Source: Candidatus Sifarchaeum marinoarchaea (GTDB lineage Archaea; Asgardarchaeota; Sifarchaeia; Borrarchaeales; Borrarchaeaceae). From it: a stretch of 13,763 nucleotides of DNA. Below are positions 7,079-13,763 of this stretch, in pieces. The position numbers were made by a program, and so were the translations under genes. Each line of letters begins with the position of its first letter. Position 1 is the first letter of the stretch. The notes beneath the pieces are model-generated. The model did no database searches. It had not been told where the DNA came from and was given only the letters and a program-made list of their open reading frames with translations. The stretch covers positions 1 through 13,763 of the forward strand of contig JAECRW010000030.1 of NCBI GenBank assembly GCA_016294985.1. The letters run 5' to 3'.

Positions 7079-7550
7079 TAGGAGTTTTGGAGCGTATCTT
7101 ACTAAGCATCTCTAAAATAACCTTTCCAATATGTCTAATTAAGATTAAAATGGTTAAAAGAACTAATGCAACAATGGCTAGTTCTTCGTTCCACTTTGTA
7201 TCTGGTATTACTGTAGTTCTTGCGACATCTAAGTATATAAAAAGTGGAATCATGGCTAAACTAATGGCAAAACTCATTGCCAGAATTTCTAGTTTATTTC
7301 TATTTTCGTAAAACGAAAGTTGTGTGATTGCGTAACCCGGGACAAAAAAGAGAAGTGGAAATGTAACTATTATCTGTATATCACCGTTTGCGTTCTTCAA
7401 ATTTAGAAAATTTATGGCTATACTTCCATAAATTAGCAATCCTATGTTAAGAAGGGCCTCAGCGGTAAGTAAGTCATTTTTTCTTAAGAAAATGATGACC
7501 GGAAGCACCTTTTCTTTCACTAAAGTAAATTTTTTCCGTATTTCAGCCAT
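7065..7550 (-). CDS. DUF1616-like membrane protein
   Basis: A 161-aa protein with four predicted membrane segments, at about 32-50, 59-79, 89-108 and 122-139. The motif PLLFFVPGYAITQLSFYENRNKLEILAMSFAISLAMIP, split here by its helices, is the PGY-plus-amphipathic-loop pattern typical of archaeal DUF1616 proteins. These are often encoded near glycosylation and S-layer genes but have no settled function. The N-terminus (about 20 residues) is lysine-rich and probably cytoplasmic. It starts at ATG 7548-7550 with AGGGG seven bases upstream. It lies 19 bases after the GT-C-like gene and is almost certainly co-transcribed with it. Its stop codon directly abuts the IscB element, and its last codons form the candidate guide. 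It seems full length, so the insertion has not obviously truncated it, though native sequence beyond the stop cannot be seen. Confidence 0.7.
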   Translation of the reverse strand: MAEIRKKFTLVKEKVLPVIIFLRKNDLLTAEALLNIGLLIYGSIAINFLNLKNANGDIQIIVTFPLLFFVPGYAITQLSFYENRNKLEILAMSFAISLAMIPLFIYLDVARTTVIPDTKWNEELAIVALVLLTILILIRHIGKVILEMLSKIRSKTPKSTV

Positions 7551-7569
7551 TATTACCCCTTCTTTTTAC

Positions 7570-9345
7570 CTAAATTATGCGATTTCTGACTAGATGAAAT
7601 AATTCAATGTCTTTTGAGTAGTAGACCAACTCAAAATGGGTCACTTCAAAGTATTTGGCATGTTCTTCAATAGTTAAGGGTCTATAAAGATGATGATCAT
7701 ACAGGAGTCCATAGTCTAGTACCGTTGGATCGATTAAAACATAAAATTCATGCCACTCCCCGCTGAAATGCAGTTGCCAAATAAAGTCCCTAACAACTTT
7801 GAGATTTGTTATGTTGTAATATAGATGCAATTGCTCGCTTTCTATAAATATTTGTGAATTTTCTGAGTCTAACATTGATGTAAACGCAAAGGTATAACGT
7901 CTATCAGCTAGTACAATTGAATGGCTATCGAGATTACTTTCCATCCATTCTAATGCGGCATAATCTTGCGAGTCGAGCCAGTTTTGCGTATATGCACCCT
8001 GTTCAGGTGTCATAAACGCGCTTGTTGCTCCGATTGGTATCACAAAAATGATAAATATAATGCTGATTACTGCAAGAGTTTTTTGTAACGACAAGTTATC
8101 CACTTTGAAGATGTAATATATCCCAATCGCAGCTGAAATACAGAGTGGAAGATACATATACGCAATAAAGCGAAAGATATCGTAGCCTGCTCCTCCTAAA
8201 GGCAGGAAAGTAAGTAAACTGAATATTATTAAAAAGACAATTATCCAAATCACAAGAAATACTGACTGCCACGTACGAAAATGTTTTAAAAGATTAAAAA
8301 GACCTAGAAATGAAAGAAGAAAGATAAAGACTTTTGGAACGAGTTTAAAAAGTAATTGCATGCTTGTAGCAGTACCAAAATATTGAGCTGCAATTGGGGA
8401 AGATATAACTTCAATTATTAGATAAACAAGAATGGCCAAACTCAAGGCCCAAAGAGCAATGATTTTTTTGTCTTGTTCGATTTCCTCTAAAGAATATAAA
8501 ATAAATTGATTTCTTACTAAGAGAAACAAACAAACTAAAAGTCCAATACATATAACTCCTACTACAATTACCATTATCGGGAATGCAGGAAATACTCTTG
8601 TTACTCTTGTAATACGGCTAATCATCTTATCGATCAGTTGATAAAATTCTAAATCAACATTCGTAATCCATAGATACCAGGAACCTGTACTGAAAACAGC
8701 GAAAAATAGCGACATAATATTTTGTTTTTGCCAAATTAGCAGGGCTATAGATGTAGGAATTAGAAATAAAATGAAGATTAAAACAGAAAGGCGGTGCGAG
8801 AATATCAAAAGAAGGAAGAACACAAATGAAAAACTTGACTTTGTAATTGATTTATTTGAAATACTCTCTGTCCAGCTATATAAAATGAAGCCTATAAAGA
8901 TAAGACCTAATATTTCTGGCCATGCTTGCCCTGTTGCAAATACAAATCTATCGGCAACGAGTCCCAAGAGAATACCCGTAATTAATGCGATGGGATAACT
9001 TTCAGTCAATTTCTGTGTAAAAATAACAAAACTTAGTGTTGCAATTGTGCCAAAAAATATGGGGCTATATTTTGCAATTGAAAGCAAAGATGTACCTAAC
9101 AACAACTTCAGGTATGCAAGGATTATGTGAAGGGCAAAATTTCCACCATGATATTCCATATCGATGTGCCCACTGTTTATTAACACATCTGTGACTTGAA
9201 TATGAATCCAGGGATCAAAAGCTGTATTGAGGTTGGGAAAGCGTATGATGTTATACACTCGAACAACAACTGTGGCTAACATAACTAATCCTAGTGCAAT
9301 ATAAATTCCCTTTTGACGTAGTCTCCAACGCGTTCTTCTTACCAT
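7570..9345 (-). CDS. GT-C-like polytopic membrane protein
   Basis: A 591-aa protein with about 12 membrane segments and a soluble C-terminal domain from about residue 490. The first extracytoplasmic loop has TAFDPWIHIQ (Asp44), followed later by GHI and GNFALH. This Asp-Pro-Trp/His arrangement resembles the first acidic loop of GT-C enzymes, including STT3/AglB. The WWDYG acceptor-binding motif of AglB is absent, so it is not the oligosaccharyltransferase itself. The C-terminal part (YAALEWMESNLDSHSIVLAD) resembles the tail domain of the GT39-like protein at 3564-5189 in type (W-x-x-x-N-x-x-x-x-x-VI). It starts at ATG 9343-9345 with GGTG five bases upstream, a ribosome binding site form common in archaea. 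It lies 28 bases after the epimerase gene. I infer a glycosyltransferase or glycan-carrier enzyme of the same surface pathway; donor and acceptor are unknown. Confidence 0.65.
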   Translation of the reverse strand: MVRRTRWRLRQKGIYIALGLVMLATVVVRVYNIIRFPNLNTAFDPWIHIQVTDVLINSGHIDMEYHGGNFALHIILAYLKLLLGTSLLSIAKYSPIFFGTIATLSFVIFTQKLTESYPIALITGILLGLVADRFVFATGQAWPEILGLIFIGFILYSWTESISNKSITKSSFSFVFFLLLIFSHRLSVLIFILFLIPTSIALLIWQKQNIMSLFFAVFSTGSWYLWITNVDLEFYQLIDKMISRITRVTRVFPAFPIMVIVVGVICIGLLVCLFLLVRNQFILYSLEEIEQDKKIIALWALSLAILVYLIIEVISSPIAAQYFGTATSMQLLFKLVPKVFIFLLSFLGLFNLLKHFRTWQSVFLVIWIIVFLIIFSLLTFLPLGGAGYDIFRFIAYMYLPLCISAAIGIYYIFKVDNLSLQKTLAVISIIFIIFVIPIGATSAFMTPEQGAYTQNWLDSQDYAALEWMESNLDSHSIVLADRRYTFAFTSMLDSENSQIFIESEQLHLYYNITNLKVVRDFIWQLHFSGEWHEFYVLIDPTVLDYGLLYDHHLYRPLTIEEHAKYFEVTHFELVYYSKDIELFHLVRNRII

Positions 9346-9373
9346 GGAAACACCAATTCAATGTCAGTGTGAA

Positions 9374-10525
9374 TTAGACTTTGAGGCCTTTCTTTTCCAG
9401 TTCTGCTTCAGCCGTATCAAATTTATCAACGATTTGTTCTTTATCCAGCCCGCTAACCCATTGCAATAAACCTTTAAGCCCCTCTGTTAGTTTTATTTTA
9501 GGGGTAAATCCTAGATACTTTTTAGCTAAACTAATATCTGCATAGCAATGCCTTACGTCCCCAATCCTAAATTCATCAGATATAATAGGAGAAAGTTCTG
9601 AATTATAAATCCCCAAGATACGCTTGGCTAAGTCTTTAATTGTAATGTATGTACCAGTTCCTATATTATACGTTCTATAATCGGCATTATTGCTTTTTAG
9701 GGCAAGTAAATTCGCTCTAGCTATGTCTTTAACATGAATGAAGTCACGTTTCATGTTTCCATCTTCATAAAGAATTGGTTGATTTCCATTTAATATCCTG
9801 CTTGAAAAAATGGCAACGACGCCTGTGTAGGGATTTGAAAGCGCTTGTCGAGGGCCATACACATTGAAATATCTAAGGGCAATAGTAGGGATGCCATAGG
9901 TCTTCCCAATTAGTAGACACATTTCCTCTTGATGACGTTTTGACATAGCATAAATTGATGTAGGATTAAGAGGTTTATCTTCATCAGTAGGTGCTGGTGC
10001 TGCAGTCTTATCACACTTAGGACAACGAAGTTCCCATTCCTTTTTTTTCATTTGTTCGATTGAACGAAGATCTGGAGAAACTGACCCGCAGTCCTCGCAA
10101 ATATATCGCCCTTCTCCATAGATTGACATAGATGAGGCAACTACCAATTTTTTGACATTATGGTCTTTATTAACTAGCACATCAAGGAGATTAGCTGTTC
10201 CTAAGGTATTTGAGTGAATATATTTTGATACTTGATACATTGACTGCCCTACGCCTACTGCAGCTGCCTGATGAAATATTACGTCTACTTCGCTGATTGT
10301 CTCAACAAGGTCTTCTTTAACTCTCATATCATTTTTTCGAAATTGTGCTGTAGTATTGAGGTATTTAGGAAGTGGTTGTTTTGATCCGTGAACCTGAGGC
10401 TCAAGATTATCAAATATAATTACATTGTAGTCTTCATCGATTAATAAATCAACAATATATGACCCAATAAAGCCGGCTCCACCGGTAACCAGAATATTTT
10501 CTATTCCTAGAGGCATATTAATCAT
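9374..10525 (-). CDS. NAD-dependent sugar-nucleotide epimerase with zinc ribbon
   Basis: A 383-aa extended short-chain dehydrogenase/reductase. The NAD-binding GGAGFIG is at 15-21. The catalytic triad region is SSMSIYG (131-137) and YAMSK (Tyr192, Lys196). RYFNVYGPRQ and RDFIHVKDIARANLLAL are the substrate-side motifs of GalE-like enzymes. Between the catalytic Ser and Tyr there is an insertion with CxxC pairs (Cys143/146 and Cys168/171), a probable zinc ribbon. This insertion, together with the following APAPTDEDKPLNPTSIYA, is characteristic of a subfamily that includes proteins annotated as dTDP-L-rhamnose 4-epimerase. That substrate is only a suggestion here. The enzyme acts in the cytoplasm to make an activated sugar for the transferases downstream in the operon. 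ATG 10523-10525 is a possible start, but the GGATGAT just before ATG 10514-10516 would suit Met4 better. Confidence 0.88.
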   Translation of the reverse strand: MINMPLGIENILVTGGAGFIGSYIVDLLIDEDYNVIIFDNLEPQVHGSKQPLPKYLNTTAQFRKNDMRVKEDLVETISEVDVIFHQAAAVGVGQSMYQVSKYIHSNTLGTANLLDVLVNKDHNVKKLVVASSMSIYGEGRYICEDCGSVSPDLRSIEQMKKKEWELRCPKCDKTAAPAPTDEDKPLNPTSIYAMSKRHQEEMCLLIGKTYGIPTIALRYFNVYGPRQALSNPYTGVVAIFSSRILNGNQPILYEDGNMKRDFIHVKDIARANLLALKSNNADYRTYNIGTGTYITIKDLAKRILGIYNSELSPIISDEFRIGDVRHCYADISLAKKYLGFTPKIKLTEGLKGLLQWVSGLDKEQIVDKFDTAEAELEKKGLKV

Positions 10526-10567
10526 CCTTATTAAAAAACGTAGAATTAGAGTAACAAATCAAATATT

Positions 10568-10577
10568 CTTTTAATAA
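10568..10577 (-). promoter_or_regulatory. TATA-like box for the epimerase-led operon
   Basis: TTATTAAAAG on the minus strand is preceded by a purine-rich AAAAAGG that could act as a BRE. Transcription would start near 10546-10548, giving a leader of roughly 20-30 bases. It is the best candidate promoter for the five-gene minus-strand unit, but AT-rich spacers give such matches by chance. The rest of the 107-base spacer shows only a small TGAG/CTCA palindrome. Confidence 0.35.
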
Positions 10578-10632
10578 CCTTTTTCTCTCACTGAGGCTCA
10601 CTTTCGTATAAAAAATCGAGAAATATAAACCC

Positions 10633-11505
10633 TTAAGTAATCAATTGAAAGTCGATATCTAAAGAAGCTTTGGCTAAATTGATTTCTTTCTTCATTTGAA
10701 CAGGTTCTTTTGTAACTTCGGCTATTATGCCTGCTAATGCGCTACACAATGGACAACTAATCTTTTTGCAATCATAATTACTCTTTGATACTTCTTCACA
10801 TACTGACACGAATCTATTACCTTCTATCTTTACAGAGAAACTATTCTCATCCTGACTTATGGTTACTAGATCAGCTATTTCGAGCCCTTCTGTAATAAGA
10901 GGCGGTAAATAATCACAAAGAAAATCGATAGACATTTTACTGAAATCTGTTGCAAGTTCTTCTTCCATGAGCTCAATTAAATTATCACCCATAGATGGCA
11001 AGAGAAGCCCTTTGCCAGGAAGTATTAACCTATTTTCAGTATCTGGATTTGGTATTTCCTTTTCATCCTGTTTAAAGGGTAAAAACACCATTCCCTTTTC
11101 GCCTTCCTTCTTTGGAGGCAGAAAAATTTCAGAACCTTTCACATCAAACTGTTTATTTATAGCATAAATCACTTTCATCGGTGAAAAAATAGCTTTTCCC
11201 ACAACGTCTCCCTTAATCGAATCTCCAACCCTGGAAAAAAGGAGTGAAAATCCAGTAAAGAAGAGCATAATACCGATTATTTCTAAAACGGGATTCCAGG
11301 CTTCAAAGGCATAGATCATGGTTAGGAGAGCGCCAGTAACAAGGACTGCGCCACCAACTCTTGTTAAAGGTAGTCTTGAGCGCCATATTTTCTTGATTAA
11401 GGTTGCTTTTTCCTTTCTATACCTCTCTTCTATTCTACGCCTCTCTTCCATTACTTTGAGCGTCTTTTCATCATAGAAAGTGCGTTTTGTTTCTTTTTCT
11501 GTCAT
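10633..11505 (-). CDS. Unrecognised two-TM protein with cysteine-rich C-terminus
   Basis: I do not recognise this 290-aa protein. Residues 1-45 are highly charged and probably form a short coiled coil (MEERRRIEERYRKEK). Two membrane helices follow, at about 49-67 and 72-91. The remaining 200 residues look soluble and cytoplasmic. A linker rich in Lys, Pro and Gly (about 127-170) has a loosely repeated (I/V)FLP-type pattern: EIFLPPKKEG, MVFLPFKQDE, LILPGKG. The final domain has Cys236, Cys246 and a CPLC motif (Cys251/Cys254), then a helix LAGIIAEVTKEPV. The arrangement recalls small ligand- or metal-binding domains that end in CPxC. It starts at ATG 11503-11505 without a clear ribosome binding site, perhaps on a short leader. 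It is monocistronic, on the same strand as the epimerase operon and divergent from DUF354. A sensory or scaffold role is possible but unsupported. Confidence 0.75.
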   Translation of the reverse strand: MTEKETKRTFYDEKTLKVMEERRRIEERYRKEKATLIKKIWRSRLPLTRVGGAVLVTGALLTMIYAFEAWNPVLEIIGIMLFFTGFSLLFSRVGDSIKGDVVGKAIFSPMKVIYAINKQFDVKGSEIFLPPKKEGEKGMVFLPFKQDEKEIPNPDTENRLILPGKGLLLPSMGDNLIELMEEELATDFSKMSIDFLCDYLPPLITEGLEIADLVTISQDENSFSVKIEGNRFVSVCEEVSKSNYDCKKISCPLCSALAGIIAEVTKEPVQMKKEINLAKASLDIDFQLIT

Positions 11506-11615
11506 TATTCTAGCCCGTTAATTCGTTGATCCTATTTCTTATTTTTTATCGTATTAGAATTTCAACTTTGTGGCTCATACACTTCTAAATTCATATCGAT
11601 ACTCATTTCCAGTTT

Positions 11616-11627
11616 TTCGCGCGCGAA
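11616..11627. repeat. 12-bp perfect palindrome in divergent spacer
   Basis: TTCGCGCGCGAA is a perfect palindrome in an otherwise AT-rich 293-base spacer between divergent genes. It could be an operator for a dimeric regulator, but there is a single copy and no known regulator match. Confidence 0.3.
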
Positions 11628-11748
11628 CACATCGCGGACCTATTATTTTTTAAAGATGAAATATTAAGAGAACAAAAATATAATATGCGTTTATTCTGGT
11701 CTATGCCCATCTATTTTCATTATCATTCATCAATACGATACGCTTGCC

Positions 11749-11758
11749 TTATAAAAAC
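11749..11758 (+). promoter_or_regulatory. TATA box for the DUF354 gene
   Basis: TTATAAAAAC is a good archaeal TATA box. A start about 25 bases downstream (near 11779) leaves a leader of about 20 bases that contains GGTG at 11789-11792, six bases before the ATG. Spacing of all three elements is consistent, which makes this the most convincing promoter in the window. Confidence 0.5.
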
Positions 11759-11798
11759 CTTGATGCAACGATATGCCTTACAATTCATGGTGTAAATA

Positions 11799-12839
11799 AT
11801 GGGTGCTCAAAAGATTTGGTTTGATATTGGTACACCTTTTAACTGTAATCTCGCTGATGCAATCATCAAACACCTAGGCGGTTTTTCTGAGACTCTCATT
11901 ACTTGTCGAGATCATGATCATATAATTGAGATTTTATCAGCTAAAAAGATGGATTTTGTTCCAATCGGAAAACATGGAGGAAAAAGTCTAAAGGGTAAAC
12001 TCAAGGCGTACGCTGAACGTGTTACATTGTTAGCTGATGTTGTTGAAAAAGAAAAACCTGATCTTTTAATCACAGAACGTGATCCAAGTGCTGTAAGAAC
12101 GGCATTTGGATTTGGCACTCCTGCATGGACCGTTTTTTATGATGAACGGGAATATTGGACCAATTGGATGGTATTCCCACTTTCCAATAGAATTTTTGTA
12201 CCACATTTTTATGATCCTCCTGAGCTCGTGCAAAATGGTGTAACTCTTAACAGGGTAACATGGTTTAATGGTTTCCATACTGCATTTCTAAAAGATACGT
12301 GGCCTCAACTCAATGCTAAGAACAACTCTTCGCAAGATAAGCTACGGATTCTCATACGACCCGAATTTGAGTTTGCAACATTCTTTAACACCGAAAAAAT
12401 CCCCATACTTGAACAGGTTGTCAGTCTTCTTATAGAGAACAATTATGACGCTGAACTCGTAGTGTTCCCAAGAACTGAATCGCAACAAGAACTGTTCTCT
12501 AAGTATCCCGCTGTTACATTTATTGAAGAAAATACTATGGATTGTCCTGTAATTAACGTAGACTTAGTGATCGGTGCAGCGGAGACCATGTTAATGGAAG
12601 CCTTTGTCCTTTTGAAACCAGCGATCTCCTGTGTGTATTGGGAACAATCTAAGCCAGTGCAATATCTGCTACAATATATTGATCACAGCACCGATCCGAA
12701 AGAAGTCGTACAACTCGCTGATAAGTATTTCGATAAGGAAGAACGCGAGAAGTTCAGCCATAGAGCGAAAGAAGTTGTGGATAAGATGGATAATTTGGGG
12801 CTTCTGATTGCAGAAGAAGTGAAAAAACTTTTTTCATAA
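11799..12839 (+). CDS. DUF354 family protein (GT-B-like)
   Basis: A 346-aa protein of the DUF354 family, which is common in archaea and has a two-domain GT-B-like fold related to UDP-GlcNAc 2-epimerases and MurG-type transferases. Visible family features are the N-terminal KIWFDIGTPFNCNLADAI strand-loop-helix (5-22), the first-domain ERDPSAVRTAFGFGTPAW segment (93-110), the YDEREYWTNW and PLSNRIFVPHF stretch (114-137), and a C-terminal domain with VDLVIGAAETMLMEAFVL. The latter resembles the glycine-rich, donor-binding helix start of GT-B enzymes. No signal peptide or membrane helix is seen, so it is probably cytoplasmic. Function is unproven; a nucleotide-sugar or glycan-related activity fits the neighbourhood. 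It has its own TATA box and a GGTG ribosome binding site before ATG 11799. Its 3' end faces the oxidoreductase gene across two hairpins. Confidence 0.82.
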   Translation: MGAQKIWFDIGTPFNCNLADAIIKHLGGFSETLITCRDHDHIIEILSAKKMDFVPIGKHGGKSLKGKLKAYAERVTLLADVVEKEKPDLLITERDPSAVRTAFGFGTPAWTVFYDEREYWTNWMVFPLSNRIFVPHFYDPPELVQNGVTLNRVTWFNGFHTAFLKDTWPQLNAKNNSSQDKLRILIRPEFEFATFFNTEKIPILEQVVSLLIENNYDAELVVFPRTESQQELFSKYPAVTFIEENTMDCPVINVDLVIGAAETMLMEAFVLLKPAISCVYWEQSKPVQYLLQYIDHSTDPKEVVQLADKYFDKEEREKFSHRAKEVVDKMDNLGLLIAEEVKKLFS

Positions 12840-12888
12840 TGTCTTCATCTTTTTCAAAACATTAAAACAGAAAATTCTCGCAGATAGT

Positions 12889-12910
12889 CTTTTTGTGAAA
12901 AACAAAAAGA
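12889..12910. terminator. Hairpin between convergent genes (A)
   Basis: TCTTTTTGT and ACAAAAAGA form a perfect 9-bp stem closed by a GAAA loop. It sits 50 bases after the DUF354 stop, in a T-rich stretch, and could end transcription from either side. Confidence 0.4.
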
Positions 12911-12918
12911 AGGATGTA

Positions 12919-12939
12919 AAAACGCTTTATAAGCGTTTT
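12919..12939. terminator. Hairpin between convergent genes (B)
   Basis: AAAACGCTT and AAGCGTTTT form a perfect 9-bp stem with a TAT loop. On the minus strand it begins inside the stop codon of the oxidoreductase gene. With hairpin A it makes a back-to-back pair between two converging genes, suggesting bidirectional termination or mRNA 3'-end protection. Confidence 0.4.
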
Positions 12940-13763
12940 AAAAGAATTTTTTCAACAAGTCCTTGAACTGCGATGGTTTGTGCTCTTTTTGTTGATCTAC
13001 TAACGTTCCTCTTTGAAGAGGTACAAAGTCATCCTTTAGAATTGGCCTTTTAAAAAGGTAAAGAACTCCAATAGGAATTTGTGCACCCCATTCTTGGGAC
13101 TTTTGAAACGCAGCCAACTTGTCTGTAGGATCGTAGTCATCACCCAGTTTGTAAACTCGTTCACGATACCATTGATACGTATTCAGTTTGTTCCAAGTAA
13201 CACAGGGTTGTAGAATATCTACAAATGCAAATCCTTTGTGTGTAATCGCCTTTTTCAAGATGTCTTTTGTAAAGTCTAAATCGCCGGCAAAAACTCTTGC
13301 GACGAAAGAACAATCAAGTGAGATTGCTACTGCCAAAGGATTCATTGGAGGTATTTTAATGCCGACAGGTTCATCTTTCGTTTTCATTCCATAATCAGTC
13401 GTTGGGGACGCCTGTCCTTTTGTAAGGCCATAAATTTGGTTATTTGTGACTATGTATGCCATATTCGGGTTTCGTCGTACCGCATTAATCCAATGATTAC
13501 CACCTTCGCCGTAACCATCGCCGTCTCCGCCTATTCCAATAACAACTAATTCGTGATTTGCGAGGCTTAATCCTGTAGCTGCTGGCAGTATTCGGCCATG
13601 AAGTTCGTTGTATTCGTTAACTCTAAGATAATGGGGTAACTTGGAACTTTGACCTATTCCAGAAACCATTGCAACTTGCCACGGCTCTAGGTTTAGTTCA
13701 ACAAGTGCCTGTTTTAGAGCTTCAAGGATAGGAAAGTTTCCACACCCTGGACACCAAGCAACA
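12938..13763 (-). CDS. 2-oxoacid:ferredoxin oxidoreductase, beta subunit (5' truncated)
   Basis: The frame is open to the right edge, so the N-terminus is missing; an internal ATG at 13669 is not the start. The first visible residues read AWCPGCGNF, the CPGCG motif that binds a 4Fe-4S cluster in PorB/KorB-type subunits. Then come SGIGQSSKLPHY, ELHGRILPAATG and GGDGDGYGEGGNHW. Together with NNQIYGLTKGQ, the last makes the GDG...NN thiamine-diphosphate and Mg binding motif. The enzyme decarboxylates a 2-oxoacid to acyl-CoA and reduces ferredoxin in the cytoplasm. The IGQSSKLPHY and YGLTKGQ.SPT forms are closer to the 2-oxoglutarate/general 2-oxoacid (KorB-like) group than to classical pyruvate PorB, but I would not assign the substrate. 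The partner alpha subunit is expected just upstream, outside the window. The gene is unrelated to the glycan genes. Confidence 0.9.
   Translation of the reverse strand, partial: VAWCPGCGNFPILEALKQALVELNLEPWQVAMVSGIGQSSKLPHYLRVNEYNELHGRILPAATGLSLANHELVVIGIGGDGDGYGEGGNHWINAVRRNPNMAYIVTNNQIYGLTKGQASPTTDYGMKTKDEPVGIKIPPMNPLAVAISLDCSFVARVFAGDLDFTKDILKKAITHKGFAFVDILQPCVTWNKLNTYQWYRERVYKLGDDYDPTDKLAAFQKSQEWGAQIPIGVLYLFKRPILKDDFVPLQRGTLVDQQKEHKPSQFKDLLKKFF

Noticed and set aside
7570..9345. Assignment as AglB/STT3 oligosaccharyltransferase
   Set aside because: No WWDYG motif is found, and the protein is shorter than usual for archaeal AglB.
1..13763. CRISPR array, tRNA or rRNA genes
   Set aside because: I saw no regularly spaced repeats, no tRNA-like TTCRA arm with matching acceptor stem, and no rRNA sequence.

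Overview
The window looks like about 13.8 kb of an AT-rich archaeal chromosome carrying part of a surface-glycan locus that has been invaded by IscB-type mobile elements. The archaeal assignment is an inference. It rests on DUF1616-like and DUF354-like proteins, a ferredoxin-dependent 2-oxoacid oxidoreductase subunit, TATA-like boxes upstream of several genes, GGTG-type ribosome binding sites and frequent TTG/GTG starts. The lineage cannot be fixed from the sequence alone.

Layout. Positions 1-248 (+) hold the C-terminal end of an IscB-like gene with a one-base frameshift in a G tract, followed by a terminator-like hairpin. Positions 399-1748 (+) encode an RsmB/NOP2/Sun-type rRNA m5C methyltransferase with an N-terminal NusB-like domain. 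Convergent to it, 1826-3247 (-) encodes a MOP-superfamily polysaccharide flippase. The gap 3248-3563 is not empty: it holds the frameshifted C-terminal stub of a GT4-type glycosyltransferase. Positions 3564-5189 (+) encode a GT39/PMT-like membrane glycosyltransferase.

A long minus-strand unit then reads from about 10525 down to 5232. In transcription order it contains a sugar-nucleotide epimerase with a zinc-ribbon insertion, a GT-C-like polytopic membrane protein, a DUF1616-like membrane protein, an intact omega-RNA (HEARO)-iscB element, and a small MazG-type nucleotide pyrophosphohydrolase. The IscB element lies exactly between the stop codon of the DUF1616-like gene and the start of the MazG gene. 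Its 400-aa protein keeps the PLMP motif, all three RuvC motifs, the arginine-rich bridge helix and a zinc-bound HNH domain. The 277 bases upstream fold into a series of perfect stems with one long-range closing helix and a possible pseudoknot.

To the right are an unrecognised two-TM protein with a cysteine-rich C-terminal domain (minus strand, 10633-11505), a DUF354 GT-B-like protein (plus strand, 11799-12839) with a good TATA/GGTG upstream region, two hairpins between convergent genes, and the 5'-truncated beta subunit of a 2-oxoacid:ferredoxin oxidoreductase running off the right edge.

Together the flippase, the two membrane GTs, the epimerase and DUF354 suggest assembly and export of a lipid-linked glycan for S-layer or protein N-glycosylation. 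The most notable feature is the apparently complete RNA-guided nuclease element, with a readable candidate guide, lying near a decayed relative.
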